A DNA stretch of 64,000 nt, taken from assembly GCA_009668945.1 (NCBI GenBank), contig SBEH01000002.1, positions 62,001-126,000 of the forward strand, in the 5' to 3' direction. The position numbers and the translations under genes were made by a program. A model generated the notes under the pieces. That model was not told the origin of the DNA. It searched no databases and worked only from the letters and a program-made list of their open reading frames with translations. Below are positions 8,323 through 16,101 of the stretch, piece by piece. Every line of letters starts with the position of its first letter. The first letter of the stretch is position 1. Source of the DNA: Actinomycetota bacterium. GTDB lineage: Bacteria; Actinomycetota; Coriobacteriia; Anaerosomatales; Anaerosomataceae.

Positions 8323-8895
8323 CTAGTACGGCTCGCAGAGCAGCTCGTAGTAGCTCTGCGGGTGGGCGCAGGCCGGGCAGAGATCGGGCGCCTCGGGGCC
8401 CTCGTGCACGTAGCCGCAGTTGCGGCACTTCCACCGCACCACGCCGTCGCGCTTGAAGACGGTGCCGGCCTCGACGTTCGCCAGGAGTGCGCGGTAGCGC
8501 GCCTCGTGGTGCGCCTCCACGTCGGCGATCTCGCGGAACGACTTCGCCACGGCCGGGAAGCCCTCGGCCTCGGCGATCTGCGCAAAGTCGGGATACAGCG
8601 TGCCCCACTCCATCAGCTCGCCGTCGGCCGCATGCAGCAGGTTCTCGGCGGTGGTGCCGAGCCCGCCTGCCGGATACGATGCCGTGATCTCCGCGTCGCC
8701 ACCGTCGAGGTGCTTGAAGAACACCTTCGCGTGTTCCTTCTCGTTCTCGGCGGTCTCAAGGAAGAGCGCGGCGATCTGCTCGTAGCCTTCCTTCTTGGCG
8801 ATTGACGAGTAGAAGGTGTAGCGGTTGCGCGCCTGGCTCTCGCCGGCGAATGCCTTGAGCAGGTTCTGCTCGGTCTGCGTGCCCTTGACTCCCAT
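8323..8895 (-). CDS. rbr: Rubrerythrin
   Basis: The protein has 190 residues. An N-terminal four-helix di-iron domain carries the ligand motifs ([11 protein letters not shown] near 16-26, ENEKEH near 50-55, and [11 protein letters not shown] near 125-135). A C-terminal rubredoxin-like domain has [10 protein letters not shown] and CPAC, the two CxxC knuckles for one iron. It reduces hydrogen peroxide with electrons from reduced rubredoxin or ferredoxin and protects anaerobes from oxidative stress in the cytoplasm. The start ATG 8895 has GAGAGGAGCCCGC upstream. It is a single gene, not linked to superoxide reductase here. Confidence 0.95.
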   Translation of the reverse strand: MGVKGTQTEQNLLKAFAGESQARNRYTFYSSIAKKEGYEQIAALFLETAENEKEHAKVFFKHLDGGDAEITASYPAGGLGTTAENLLHAADGELMEWGTLYPDFAQIAEAEGFPAVAKSFREIADVEAHHEARYRALLANVEAGTVFKRDGVVRWKCRNCGYVHEGPEAPDLCPACAHPQSYYELLCEPY

Positions 8896-9029
8896 GTGCG
8901 GGCTCCTCTCGATAGGGGACAGGATCGCCGCTCGTCGAGAGCGGCTTGCGTGTGATTATGCCCACGCGCGCGACGGGCGGACGAGGTTCGGGCCGAGCGG
9001 TCGGAAGCGTGCGCCGGAAGGTGAGGAGC

Positions 9030-9353
9030 TTACGCGGTGTGCCCGAGCTGGCCGCCCGGTCCAGCCCACGGCTTGATGTGCTTCAGCGCTTCGCCGAGCT
9101 GGTCCTGGGCGATCTCGGTATCGTAGGCCGCCTGCGCGCGGAGCCAGTATCCGTCGGTGAGCCCGAAGAACCTGCAGAGACGCAGGTCGGTGTCGGCGGT
9201 GATTGCGCGCTTCCCGGCGATGATCGCGCCGATGCGCTGCGCCGGCACGCCGATCTCCTTGGCGAGGCGGTACTGTGAGATGCCCATGGGCTTCAGGAAC
9301 TCCTCGGAAAGGAGTTCGCCGGGGGTCACTGGCTTGAGCTTGGTCATCATCAT
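9030..9353 (-). CDS. higA: HigA-type antitoxin (XRE-family helix-turn-helix)
   Basis: The protein has about 107 residues. The sequence PGELLSEEFLKPMGISQYRLAKEIG followed by RIGAIIAGKRAITADTDLRL is the classic HigA/VapI helix-turn-helix. A start cluster of GTG-ATG-ATG-ATG (9356-9345) directly follows the toxin stop, with AGGAC as ribosome site; the first ATG is used here. In host-inhibition modules of this type the toxin gene comes first, as here. HigA neutralises HigB and represses the operon, probably by binding the palindromic operator upstream of higB. Confidence 0.9.
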   Translation of the reverse strand: MMMTKLKPVTPGELLSEEFLKPMGISQYRLAKEIGVPAQRIGAIIAGKRAITADTDLRLCRFFGLTDGYWLRAQAAYDTEIAQDQLGEALKHIKPWAGPGGQLGHTA

Positions 9354-9359
9354 CACGTC

Positions 9360-9638
9360 CTAGTGGTAGTCCACGATCTCAACGTCTTCGGGGCCCGCAG
9401 ACGTCCAGCGGAAGCAGACACGGTACTGATCGTTCACCCGGATGCTGTGTTGTCCGGCGCGGTCGCCCTTGAGTGATTCGAGGCGGTTGCCCGGCGGCAC
9501 CCTGAGGTCGTCGAGTGCCCCCGCAATCTCGAGTTGCCGCAGCTTGCGCCGCGCGACAGACTCGATGCTGACGAACCGGCGCACGCGCGTGCCCCGGGCC
9601 AGCTTCTCGGTGTCGGCATCCTTGAACGAAACAATCAT
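9360..9638 (-). CDS. higB: HigB-type mRNA interferase toxin
   Basis: This 92-residue RelE-superfamily protein has RRKLRQLEIAGALDDLRVPPGN, LKGDRAGQHSIRVNDQYRVCFRW and a C-terminal VEIVDYH, the usual HigB core with conserved basic and aromatic residues. It cleaves translated mRNA at the ribosome when not bound by HigA. The start is ATG 9638 rather than upstream codons, because those lie inside the operator and promoter. It precedes higA with a gap of a few bases. The predicted -10 box ends only 7 bp before the ATG, so the mRNA is probably leaderless. Confidence 0.9.
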   Translation of the reverse strand: MIVSFKDADTEKLARGTRVRRFVSIESVARRKLRQLEIAGALDDLRVPPGNRLESLKGDRAGQHSIRVNDQYRVCFRWTSAGPEDVEIVDYH

Positions 9639-9645
9639 TGGCAAG

Positions 9646-9681
9646 ATAGTAACGCACGGCGTTAATAACGGCAAGCGTTAC
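9646..9681 (-). promoter_or_regulatory. higBA promoter and overlapping palindromic operator
   Basis: On the minus strand, TTGCCG (9669-9674) and TACTAT (9646-9651) are spaced 17 bp. The interval is covered by nested inverted repeats: GTAACGC at 9649-9655 with GCGTTAC at 9675-9681, and an inner CGTTA-A-TAACG at 9660-9670. This is the expected layout for autoregulation by HigA. Confidence 0.7.
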
Positions 9682-9701
9682 TAGAAGCGAGTCGAGACCG
9701 C

Positions 9702-10280
9702 TCAGATCGCCGAGCGTCCCTCACGTGCCCCATCGACGATTGCCGCGACGCGCTTCGCGCGTGTCTCGGCGCGCTTGGCGGTGCGCACCCAGTAGAGCGC
9801 CGTCTTCTTGGTGGAGTCGGGGAGCGCGCGCCAGCCGGTCGCCGCCTCCGGGTCGGCCTCGAGCGCTTCGACGAGTTCCTCGGGCATCACCATCGCCTCG
9901 ATCTCGTCGAGCAGCGCCCATGCGCCGCTCGCCTTCGCGGCGTCGATGACCGCCTGCCCGGCGGGCTGCATCCGGTCTTCGGCGACAAGGCGCTCGATGC
10001 GCTTCTTGTTCGACCGCGACCACGTCCCGTTGGGCTTGCGCGGCGTGAACAGACCGAGGTATCGTGTCTCATCGAGGCGGCGGGCGGTGGTGTCTATCCA
10101 CCCGAAGCAGAGCGCCTCCTCCACCGCTTCCTCGTACGACGGTGCCGCGGCGCCGAGGTGCTTCTTTGCGAGCACGATCCACGCGCCGTCGGAGGCGGCG
10201 TGATTGGCGGCGAGCCACCGCCGCCACTCGGCGGCGGTGGAGAGCTGGAGGAGCGGTCGGTCGTTCTTGCTCACGGGCAT
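9702..10280 (-). CDS. YdeI/OmpD-associated family protein
   Basis: The protein has 192 residues. Recognisable family blocks are ALCFGWIDTTARRLDETRYL, FTPRKPNGTWSRSNKKRIERL and the C-terminal RAETRAKRVAAIVDGAREGR. These are typical of the YdeI/bacteriocin-protection family of small cytoplasmic proteins, whose biochemical role is not settled. Starting at ATG 10280, it lies 13 bp downstream of the cysteine synthase-like gene on the same strand and may be cotranscribed with it. Confidence 0.88.
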   Translation of the reverse strand: MPVSKNDRPLLQLSTAAEWRRWLAANHAASDGAWIVLAKKHLGAAAPSYEEAVEEALCFGWIDTTARRLDETRYLGLFTPRKPNGTWSRSNKKRIERLVAEDRMQPAGQAVIDAAKASGAWALLDEIEAMVMPEELVEALEADPEAATGWRALPDSTKKTALYWVRTAKRAETRAKRVAAIVDGAREGRSAI

Positions 10281-10293
10281 GGGCAGCTCTCCG

Positions 10294-11247
10294 CTACTCC
10301 AGGATCTGGTTCAGGTAGCTAGCGGCTTTCTGCCCGCTGTCGGGGGCGATAGCCACCGCCACTCCGCTCCGGCCCGGCTCGGAGAGGTACGTCATCGCGC
10401 CGGCTGCGATAGCCGCAGCACTCGGTCCGACCATCAGCGCCTCTTCGCGGTAGAGGCGGCGCGCGCATTCGTCTGTCAACGCGTCGTCAACCCAGACGAT
10501 CTCATCGATGACCGATGCGTCCATGTTGCCCGGGACTGCGGTCTCCTCCTGGTTCTTGAGGCCGGAGATGTGGTGACCTGGCAGTGGCTCGATCGCGATG
10601 CACCGGATGGACGGGTCGCGCTCCTTCAGGTACCGCGACGTGCCGACCATCGTCCCGCAGGTGCCCAGACCTGCGAAGAAGTATCGGATGTGGCCTCCGG
10701 TCTGCTCCCAGATCTCGGGGCCGGTCGACTCATAGTGGGCGCGGGCGTTGTCCGGGTTGTCATACTGGTTCGGCATCACGTATCGCTCGGGATCGGAGGC
10801 GACGATCTCCTCCGCGAGCTTGAACGCGAGGTCCATCGGATGTAGTCCGGAGATGTCGGCCGGGTCGGTGAACCGGACGTCGGCCCCGAAGGCGCGCAGC
10901 AGCGCGGTCTTCTCGGGCGAGAGCGCGTGCGGGGCAGTCGCGATCATCGGGATGCCGAGCTGCGAGCAGATCGCGGCAAGCGCGATGCCGGTGTTGCCCG
11001 AGGTGGCCTCCACTACCGTGCGACCCTCGAGCTCGCCACGCTCGGCGAGACCGCGAAGCAGCCATTTCGCGGTGCGGTCCTTGATCGACCCGAACGGGTT
11101 CACCCACTCGCACTTGACGTACAGGTCGACGTCCGGGTTGGTCGGCACGTGATTGAGCCGCACGATCGGCGTGGGGTGCGCCGTGTCGCCGCACATGTCG
11201 AGCTGGTTGTCATAGCGGGCAAGATCCGAGTCGTCGCCGAGTGCCAT
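10294..11247 (-). CDS. PLP-dependent cysteine synthase-like enzyme
   Basis: This 317-residue fold-type II PLP enzyme has NPFGSIKDRTAKWLL with the Schiff-base lysine near residue 56, the substrate loop EATSGNTGIAL, the glycine-rich phosphate loop AGLGTCGTMVGTSRYL and a C-terminal Ser segment. It resembles CysK/CysM or cystathionine beta-synthase-like enzymes that add sulfide or another nucleophile to an activated serine. The active-site loop reads SGNTG. The start ATG 11247 has a GGAGG site at proper spacing; a much longer open frame upstream is a shadow of the divergent CDGSH gene. The exact acceptor cannot be told from sequence alone. Confidence 0.9.
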   Translation of the reverse strand: MALGDDSDLARYDNQLDMCGDTAHPTPIVRLNHVPTNPDVDLYVKCEWVNPFGSIKDRTAKWLLRGLAERGELEGRTVVEATSGNTGIALAAICSQLGIPMIATAPHALSPEKTALLRAFGADVRFTDPADISGLHPMDLAFKLAEEIVASDPERYVMPNQYDNPDNARAHYESTGPEIWEQTGGHIRYFFAGLGTCGTMVGTSRYLKERDPSIRCIAIEPLPGHHISGLKNQEETAVPGNMDASVIDEIVWVDDALTDECARRLYREEALMVGPSAAAIAAGAMTYLSEPGRSGVAVAIAPDSGQKAASYLNQILE

Positions 11248-11382
11248 GAAGCCTCCGAGCATCGGGTCGGGTGAGTGCTGTCGAGTATGCCGAGGATACA
11301 CGAGTGCAGAGCGGGTATGCTCATCACGCTGGCTGCGATAGTCCGATACGCATTTGCCGCATCTGCCGTCCGAGGAGCTGAC

Positions 11383-12048
11383 GTGAGCGACGACACCCAT
11401 GCAGGTCCGCATATCGAGCCGGTCGAGGACGGTCCGCTGCGCTACCGTCGCGGTGCGGACCCGGAGAACCAGGGCACGCTCCAGGGTCCGGACCGCTCTG
11501 ATATCGGGATTCGGGACTCGGCGATGCTGTGCCGCTGTGGCGCCTCGGAGCGCAAGCCGTTCTGCGACGGATCGCACGTGGGCGTGGGCTTCTCGAGCGC
11601 GAAGAAGTGGAAGGCCGGAGCGGGAAGCGTGATCGACCACGTGGGCGCGAAGGTCACGATCCACGACAACCGCGCGCTGTGCGCGCACGTCGAGTACTGC
11701 ACTCAAGACCTGCCGGGGGTCTTCGACCGCAGCAAGCGGCCGTGGGTGAACCCGGACGGCGCGACTGCGGAGGAGATCATCGCGCTTTGCCGCCGGTGCC
11801 CTTCGGGGGCACTCTCGTGCACCGTCGACGGCGTGCTGTACCGCGACTACAACGAGCGTCCTCCGCTGGTGATCGCCACCTCCGACGGCCCGTACTTCCT
11901 CCAGGGCGGTGTCGAGGTCATCGGCGAGCCGTTCTCCGATGGACACTCCACCGAGCACTGCACGCTCTGCCGGTGCGGTGAGAGCCGGAACAAGCCGCTG
12001 TGCGACGGCAAACACTGGGAAGTCGGCTTCACCAACCGCGCCGACTAG
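11383..12048 (+). CDS. Twin CDGSH iron-sulfur protein with a central divergent ferredoxin domain
   Basis: This 221-residue protein has three parts. The first CDGSH cluster is CRCGASERKPFCDGSH (residues about 48-63). The middle carries CAHVEYC and CRRCPSGAL, the pattern of the Fer4_19 mono-cluster domain. The last is a second CDGSH-type cluster CRCGESRNKPLCDGKH. Each CDGSH set supplies three Cys and one His for a [2Fe-2S] cluster. The start is GTG 11383, with AGGAG six bases upstream. It is divergent from the cysteine synthase-like gene. Electron transfer or Fe-S handling is likely, but no substrate is known. Confidence 0.92.
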   Translation: MSDDTHAGPHIEPVEDGPLRYRRGADPENQGTLQGPDRSDIGIRDSAMLCRCGASERKPFCDGSHVGVGFSSAKKWKAGAGSVIDHVGAKVTIHDNRALCAHVEYCTQDLPGVFDRSKRPWVNPDGATAEEIIALCRRCPSGALSCTVDGVLYRDYNERPPLVIATSDGPYFLQGGVEVIGEPFSDGHSTEHCTLCRCGESRNKPLCDGKHWEVGFTNRAD

Positions 12049-12077
12049 CGCGTATCAGACCGACCGGCGGCCTGCGG

Positions 12078-12605
12078 CTATCCCCGCTTCTTCCGGACCT
12101 GGTACCGGATGACCGTCTTGGGCTCCTTGGCCTCGGGCCGGCTCTGGTACTCCTCTTCGTGCGGCCCGGCGATCTCGTAGCCTTGCTCCTCGATGAACGC
12201 GTGGAGCGCCAGGATCGTCTCGGTCTCCTCGGAGTAGCTGCCGATGTAGAGCACCTGCGCGACCGTGCCATACTCCCACGTCTCCACGACGACCGGTGTC
12301 TCCGGGTCCTTCTGCACAAGTTCGGCTGTGCCTTCGGGGATGGAGATCGCCCATGCTGCCTTCCAATCCTCGCGCGGCAGCGTCGCCCACTCCGGCCCGC
12401 CGAACCACCGCGCGCGCGGCGGCGTGATCTTGAACTCGACACCCTGCTTCTTGAGCGCGAACTTCAGAGGATAGACCGCTCCGTAGAGCGCGGGGAAGAC
12501 CCGTGCGCCAACCTCGCCAGGGTCGCCCACGGTGTGCACTACCGCCATCGTCTCGGCGGGCATCTGCGCGATCTCCGATACGAACGGCTTCATCTTCTTT
12601 CGCAC
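12078..12605 (-). CDS. GyrI-like domain protein
   Basis: The protein has 175 residues, start GTG 12605 after GGGGGCAGAAGC (ATG 12593 is an alternative). Motifs of the GyrI-like/SHS2 effector-binding superfamily are PAETMAVVHTVGDPGEV, the central ARWFGGPEWATLPREDW, and VLYIGSYSEETETILALHAF near the C-terminus. It has no DNA-binding domain. It sits just downstream of the P-type ATPase gene on the same strand (12 bp) and may share its Mn-responsive leader. The ligand is unknown. Confidence 0.75.
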   Translation of the reverse strand: MRKKMKPFVSEIAQMPAETMAVVHTVGDPGEVGARVFPALYGAVYPLKFALKKQGVEFKITPPRARWFGGPEWATLPREDWKAAWAISIPEGTAELVQKDPETPVVVETWEYGTVAQVLYIGSYSEETETILALHAFIEEQGYEIAGPHEEEYQSRPEAKEPKTVIRYQVRKKRG

Positions 12606-12617
12606 GCTTCTGCCCCC

Positions 12618-15302
12618 CTATGCGGCGGCGGCCTGCCTAGCGTCAAGCCGCCGCTTGATGAGCTTCTCGAGTTCGATACCCCAGAACGACATGCTGGCGA
12701 TCGCGAGCGCCAAAGCGAGCTCTCCCAAGGTGAGTGTGTCGGTCTTGAACACGCCGTGCAGGGCGGGGATGTAGATCGTCGCAAGCTGGAGCGCGAACGT
12801 GAGCACCACCGCCCCCAGCAGCGGCTTGTTCGTGAACAGGCCCATCGAGAAGATCGAGCGACGGTCCGAGCGAATCGCGAGCACATTGCCCATCTGGCTC
12901 AGGCACAGCACCGTGAAGACCATGGTCTGCCAGTGCATGCCATTCGCATCCGCATATGCTTGCGTGAGCAGCGTCGCTGCACCCATCACGAGCCCGACCC
13001 ACACGATATGGAAGCCGAGACCGTCGGCGAAGATGCTCTCGCTTGGCGCGCGCGGCGCGCGGCGCATGATGTTCTCCTCGGCGGGCTCGGAGGAAAGCGC
13101 CAGGCCGGGGAGGCCGTCGGTTACGAGGTTGATCCAGAGGATGTGGATGGGCAGCAGCGGGATGTGCAGGCCCACGAGCGGGGCGAGGAGGATCGTCCAG
13201 ATCTCGCCTGAGTTCGCGGCAAGCGCGTACTTGATGAATTTGCGGATGTTGTCGAAGATGTGGCGCCCCTCGCGCACCGCGCCCACGATCGACGTGAAGT
13301 TGTCGTCGAGCAGCACCATGTCCGAGGCTTCCTTGGCCACGTCCGTGCCGGTGACGCCCATCGAGACGCCGATGTCGGCGCGTGCGAGCGCAGGCGCGTC
13401 GTTCACGCCGTCGCCGGTCATGGCCACGAACTCGCCGCGGTCCTGGAGCGCCTGGACGATCTTGAGCTTCTGCTCGGGCGCCACGCGGGCGTACACGCGG
13501 ATGCCCTCGACTCGGCCCTCGAAGTCCTCGAGCGAAAGCGCGTCGAGCTCGGGGCCGGTGATCATCTGCTCCTTGCGGTCCGCGATGCCGAGGCGGCGCG
13601 CAATCGCCAGTGCGGTGGCTGGATGGTCGCCGGTGATCATCACGGGGATGATGCCGGCGGTCCTGCAAGTGGAGACGGCCGCTGCGGCCTCTTCGCGCGG
13701 CGGGTCTACGAGGCCTGCGTATCCGATGACCGTGAGCCCGGCTTCGAGCTCGGCCATCTCGTGGTCGGCCGGCAGGTGCTCGAGCCTCCGCATTCCGAAG
13801 GCCAGCACACGGAGTCCCTGCTCCGACCACTCCTCCACAAGCGCCGCCGCCGCGTCGGCGTCGAGCGCTACCGCCTTGCCGTCGCCGTCCATCGCTCCAG
13901 TGGCGCGCTCGACGATCACCTCGGCGGCACCCTTCGTGAAGGACACGTAGCCGCCCTCGGATAGCGCGTGCACCGTCGTCATCAGCTTGCGGTCGGAGTC
14001 GAACGGCATCTCCGCCGAGCGCGGCATCTCGGCTTCGAGTGCGGTTCGCGGGAAGCCAGCCTTCTCGGCAGCGACGTAGAATGCGACCTCAGTGGGGTCG
14101 CCCACGAGCGCGTCACCCTCGCCGCTCACGTCGTTGGAGAGCGCGAATGCGCGCGCGAGCCAGCACCATCCTTCGGCAGTCTCATTCCTGTTCTCGAGTG
14201 CGCCGGGCGTCGTGTCGCCCGCAGCCACGTGCTCGACGGTCATCTTGTTGATGGTCAGCGTGCCGGTCTTGTCCGTGCAGATGTAGGTGACCGAACCGAG
14301 CGTCTCGACCGCGGGCAGCTTGCGGACGAGCACGCTCTGCTTCACCAGACGGCTCGCGCCGAAGGCGAGCGCGATCGTCGTGATTGCCGGCAACGCCTCG
14401 GGCACCGCGGCAACGGCAAGGCTGACCGCCGTCATGAACATGGTGAGGATGTCCTCGCCGCGGATCATGCCGATCGCGAACACTATCGCCGTGAGCCCGA
14501 TCGCCACCAAGCCAAGCGTGCGACCAAACGCGGCGAGGCGCTTCTGAAGCGGTGTCCGCTGGTCCTCGGCGGCGCCGAGCAGGTCGGCGATCTTCCCGAT
14601 CTCGGTCGCCAGGCCGATGCCGGTGACCACGCCTTCACCACGGCCGTAGACGACCTGCGTGCCCTTGTACGCCATGCTGAGCCGGTCGCCGAGCGGGGCA
14701 TCGGCGGCGTGGATCTGCTCGACGCGCTTCTCAACCGGAACCGACTCGCCCGTGAGCGCGGCCTCGGCGATCCGGAGCGACGCCGACTCGATGATGCGCA
14801 AGTCGGCGGGGACCACGCGGCCGGCATCGAGGAGCACGATGTCGCCGACGGTGAGTTCGCCTGCGGGGATCTCGACCACCGAGCCGTCCCGGCGAACCGA
14901 GGCGACGGTACCCGCCATCTCGCGCAACGCCTCCATCGCGCGCTCGGCGCGGTACTCCTGGACCACGCCGATGACGGCGTTCAAGATCACGATCACCACG
15001 ATCGCGATGGTGTCGGCCCACTCCTTGAGCAGCGGCCCGGAGATGATCGCCGCGCCGATAAGCAGAAGGATGAGAAAGTCCTTGAACTGGCTGGAGATCA
15101 TGCCGAGAACGGTGCGCTTCTTCCCCTCCGGCAGCTCGTTGGGGCCGAGCGCTTCCTGGCGGACGGCGACCTCGTCGGCGGTGAGTCCTCGTGGAGCGGT
15201 GGCGAGATCCGCGAGCACCGCGTCGGCTGCAATCGTGTGCGCCGATTCCACCACGAAGCGTGGATCGATGGCCGAGGGGTCTACGGGTGCGGGACGGGAC
15301 AT
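12618..15302 (-). CDS. P2A-type cation-transporting ATPase (Ca2+/Mn2+)
   Basis: The protein has 894 residues. Phosphorylation motif CTDKTGTLTINKM, phosphatase motif TGES, nucleotide-binding KGAAE and hinge MTGDGVNDAPAL are all intact. Transmembrane ion-site motifs match the SERCA/PMCA-like group: VAAVPEALPAITT in M4, NSGEIWT in M5 and WINLVTDGLPGLAL in M6. About ten membrane helices are present, and the N-terminus carries the cation-ATPase N domain. The family exports Ca2+, and some members Mn2+. A yybP-ykoY-like Mn2+ leader precedes this gene, so manganese export is the more likely role. The start ATG 15302 follows GGAGGCCCGC. Confidence 0.95.
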   Translation of the reverse strand: MSRPAPVDPSAIDPRFVVESAHTIAADAVLADLATAPRGLTADEVAVRQEALGPNELPEGKKRTVLGMISSQFKDFLILLLIGAAIISGPLLKEWADTIAIVVIVILNAVIGVVQEYRAERAMEALREMAGTVASVRRDGSVVEIPAGELTVGDIVLLDAGRVVPADLRIIESASLRIAEAALTGESVPVEKRVEQIHAADAPLGDRLSMAYKGTQVVYGRGEGVVTGIGLATEIGKIADLLGAAEDQRTPLQKRLAAFGRTLGLVAIGLTAIVFAIGMIRGEDILTMFMTAVSLAVAAVPEALPAITTIALAFGASRLVKQSVLVRKLPAVETLGSVTYICTDKTGTLTINKMTVEHVAAGDTTPGALENRNETAEGWCWLARAFALSNDVSGEGDALVGDPTEVAFYVAAEKAGFPRTALEAEMPRSAEMPFDSDRKLMTTVHALSEGGYVSFTKGAAEVIVERATGAMDGDGKAVALDADAAAALVEEWSEQGLRVLAFGMRRLEHLPADHEMAELEAGLTVIGYAGLVDPPREEAAAAVSTCRTAGIIPVMITGDHPATALAIARRLGIADRKEQMITGPELDALSLEDFEGRVEGIRVYARVAPEQKLKIVQALQDRGEFVAMTGDGVNDAPALARADIGVSMGVTGTDVAKEASDMVLLDDNFTSIVGAVREGRHIFDNIRKFIKYALAANSGEIWTILLAPLVGLHIPLLPIHILWINLVTDGLPGLALSSEPAEENIMRRAPRAPSESIFADGLGFHIVWVGLVMGAATLLTQAYADANGMHWQTMVFTVLCLSQMGNVLAIRSDRRSIFSMGLFTNKPLLGAVVLTFALQLATIYIPALHGVFKTDTLTLGELALALAIASMSFWGIELEKLIKRRLDARQAAAA

Positions 15303-15344
15303 GCGGGCCTCCGGTGCGCGGTTGTGTCAGGACAAGCGTGAATC

Positions 15345-15452
15345 CTGAAGGTCTCGCACACGAGGTGTCTCGACAGCAGGGCCGGGGCGAGGGTGCCCGT
15401 GATGACGGCCTGCTTCCCGGTTGTCACGCCGGGCAGCTACTCCCCTTCGGAG
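15345..15452 (-). ncRNA. yybP-ykoY (manganese) riboswitch-like leader
   Basis: In the 217-bp leader of the P-type ATPase, the minus strand carries the two conserved arms of the yybP-ykoY RNA. The 5' arm is AAGGGGAGTAGCTGCC (about 15434-15449) and the 3' arm is TGTGCGAGACCTTC (about 15347-15360). The internal L1-like CGTCATCACGGGC and CCGGCCCTGCTGTCGAGACA elements lie between them. In known examples the GGGGAGTAGC and GAGACCTT arms pair in P1, and docking of two stem-loops senses Mn2+. Placement before a cation ATPase is the commonest context. A fold prediction was not run. Confidence 0.8.
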
Positions 15453-15519
15453 TGCGATGATACCCGAAAGACGAGACGCAAGCGACGCACGACCGGTCCT
15501 GTGGCTCCGGCTGCGCGCG

Positions 15520-15900
15520 TCAGTGGGCGCGGAACGCTTCCTCGGCGCGGACCTCTACGGCCTGATTCGACGAGTCGACGAACACAGCTCGCGGCTTCCA
15601 GGTGCGGGCCTCGGCGTCTTCGAGCTCCACGAACGACGCGATGATCACGAGGTCGCCGGCGCTGACGAGGTGGGCGGCGGCGCCGTTCACACACACGGCG
15701 CCCGAGCCGCGGGGTGCGGCAATCGCATAGGTGGTGAGGCGGGCGGCATTGGTGACGTCCCAGACGTGGACGACCTCACCGGGCAGGATGCCGGCGTCGT
15801 CGAGCAGGCTCTCATCGATCGAGACGCTGCCCTCGTAGTCCACGTTGGCTTCGGTGACGACGGCGCGGTGGATCTTGCCGCCGAGCATGGTGCGCTTCAC
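15520..15900 (-). CDS. panD: Aspartate 1-decarboxylase proenzyme
   Basis: The protein has 126 residues, the usual length. It opens with KRTMLGGKIHRAVVTEANV, and the self-cleavage site YEGSVSID places Gly24-Ser25 correctly for pyruvoyl formation. The tail includes VCVNGAAAHL. It makes beta-alanine from L-aspartate for pantothenate and CoA synthesis. The start GTG 15900 has GAGGAGCTGAAGTAC upstream. panB and panC are not in the window. It is divergent from purB. Confidence 0.95.
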   Translation of the reverse strand: MKRTMLGGKIHRAVVTEANVDYEGSVSIDESLLDDAGILPGEVVHVWDVTNAARLTTYAIAAPRGSGAVCVNGAAAHLVSAGDLVIIASFVELEDAEARTWKPRAVFVDSSNQAVEVRAEEAFRAH

Positions 15901-15966
15901 GTACTTCAGCTCCTCGGGTACACGCCGCCTGCGCGGTCGCGTCTCGATACGGGCCTTAGGTGGCGC

Positions 15967-15975
15967 ATTGTAGCA
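15967..15975 (-). promoter_or_regulatory. Extended -10 promoter of panD
   Basis: On the minus strand TGC is followed directly by TACAAT (15967-15972), an extended -10. The -35 region is weak. The same TGC-extended form recurs before purB and purF. Confidence 0.5.
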
Positions 15976-16021
15976 CGCGAAAGCGGTAGGGCGTCGAGTC
16001 CGCCGCCCGAGTGGTTCGACG

Positions 16022-16030
16022 TGCGATAAT
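16022..16030 (+). promoter_or_regulatory. Extended -10 promoter of purB
   Basis: TGC followed by GATAAT (16025-16030) lies 72 bp before the purB ATG, within the panD-purB divergent region. No clear -35 is seen, consistent with an extended -10 promoter. Confidence 0.5.
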
Positions 16031-16101
16031 GGGAATCCGAAGGCCGGAGGAGTCCGGGCCAGCCTGCGCTTCATTCCGCCGCCTCGCCGAGGAGACGACT
16101 C

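Noticed and set aside
11248-12015. Upstream extension of the cysteine synthase-like frame
   Set aside because: It lies antisense to the CDGSH gene, and ATG 11247 with GGAGG is the better start.
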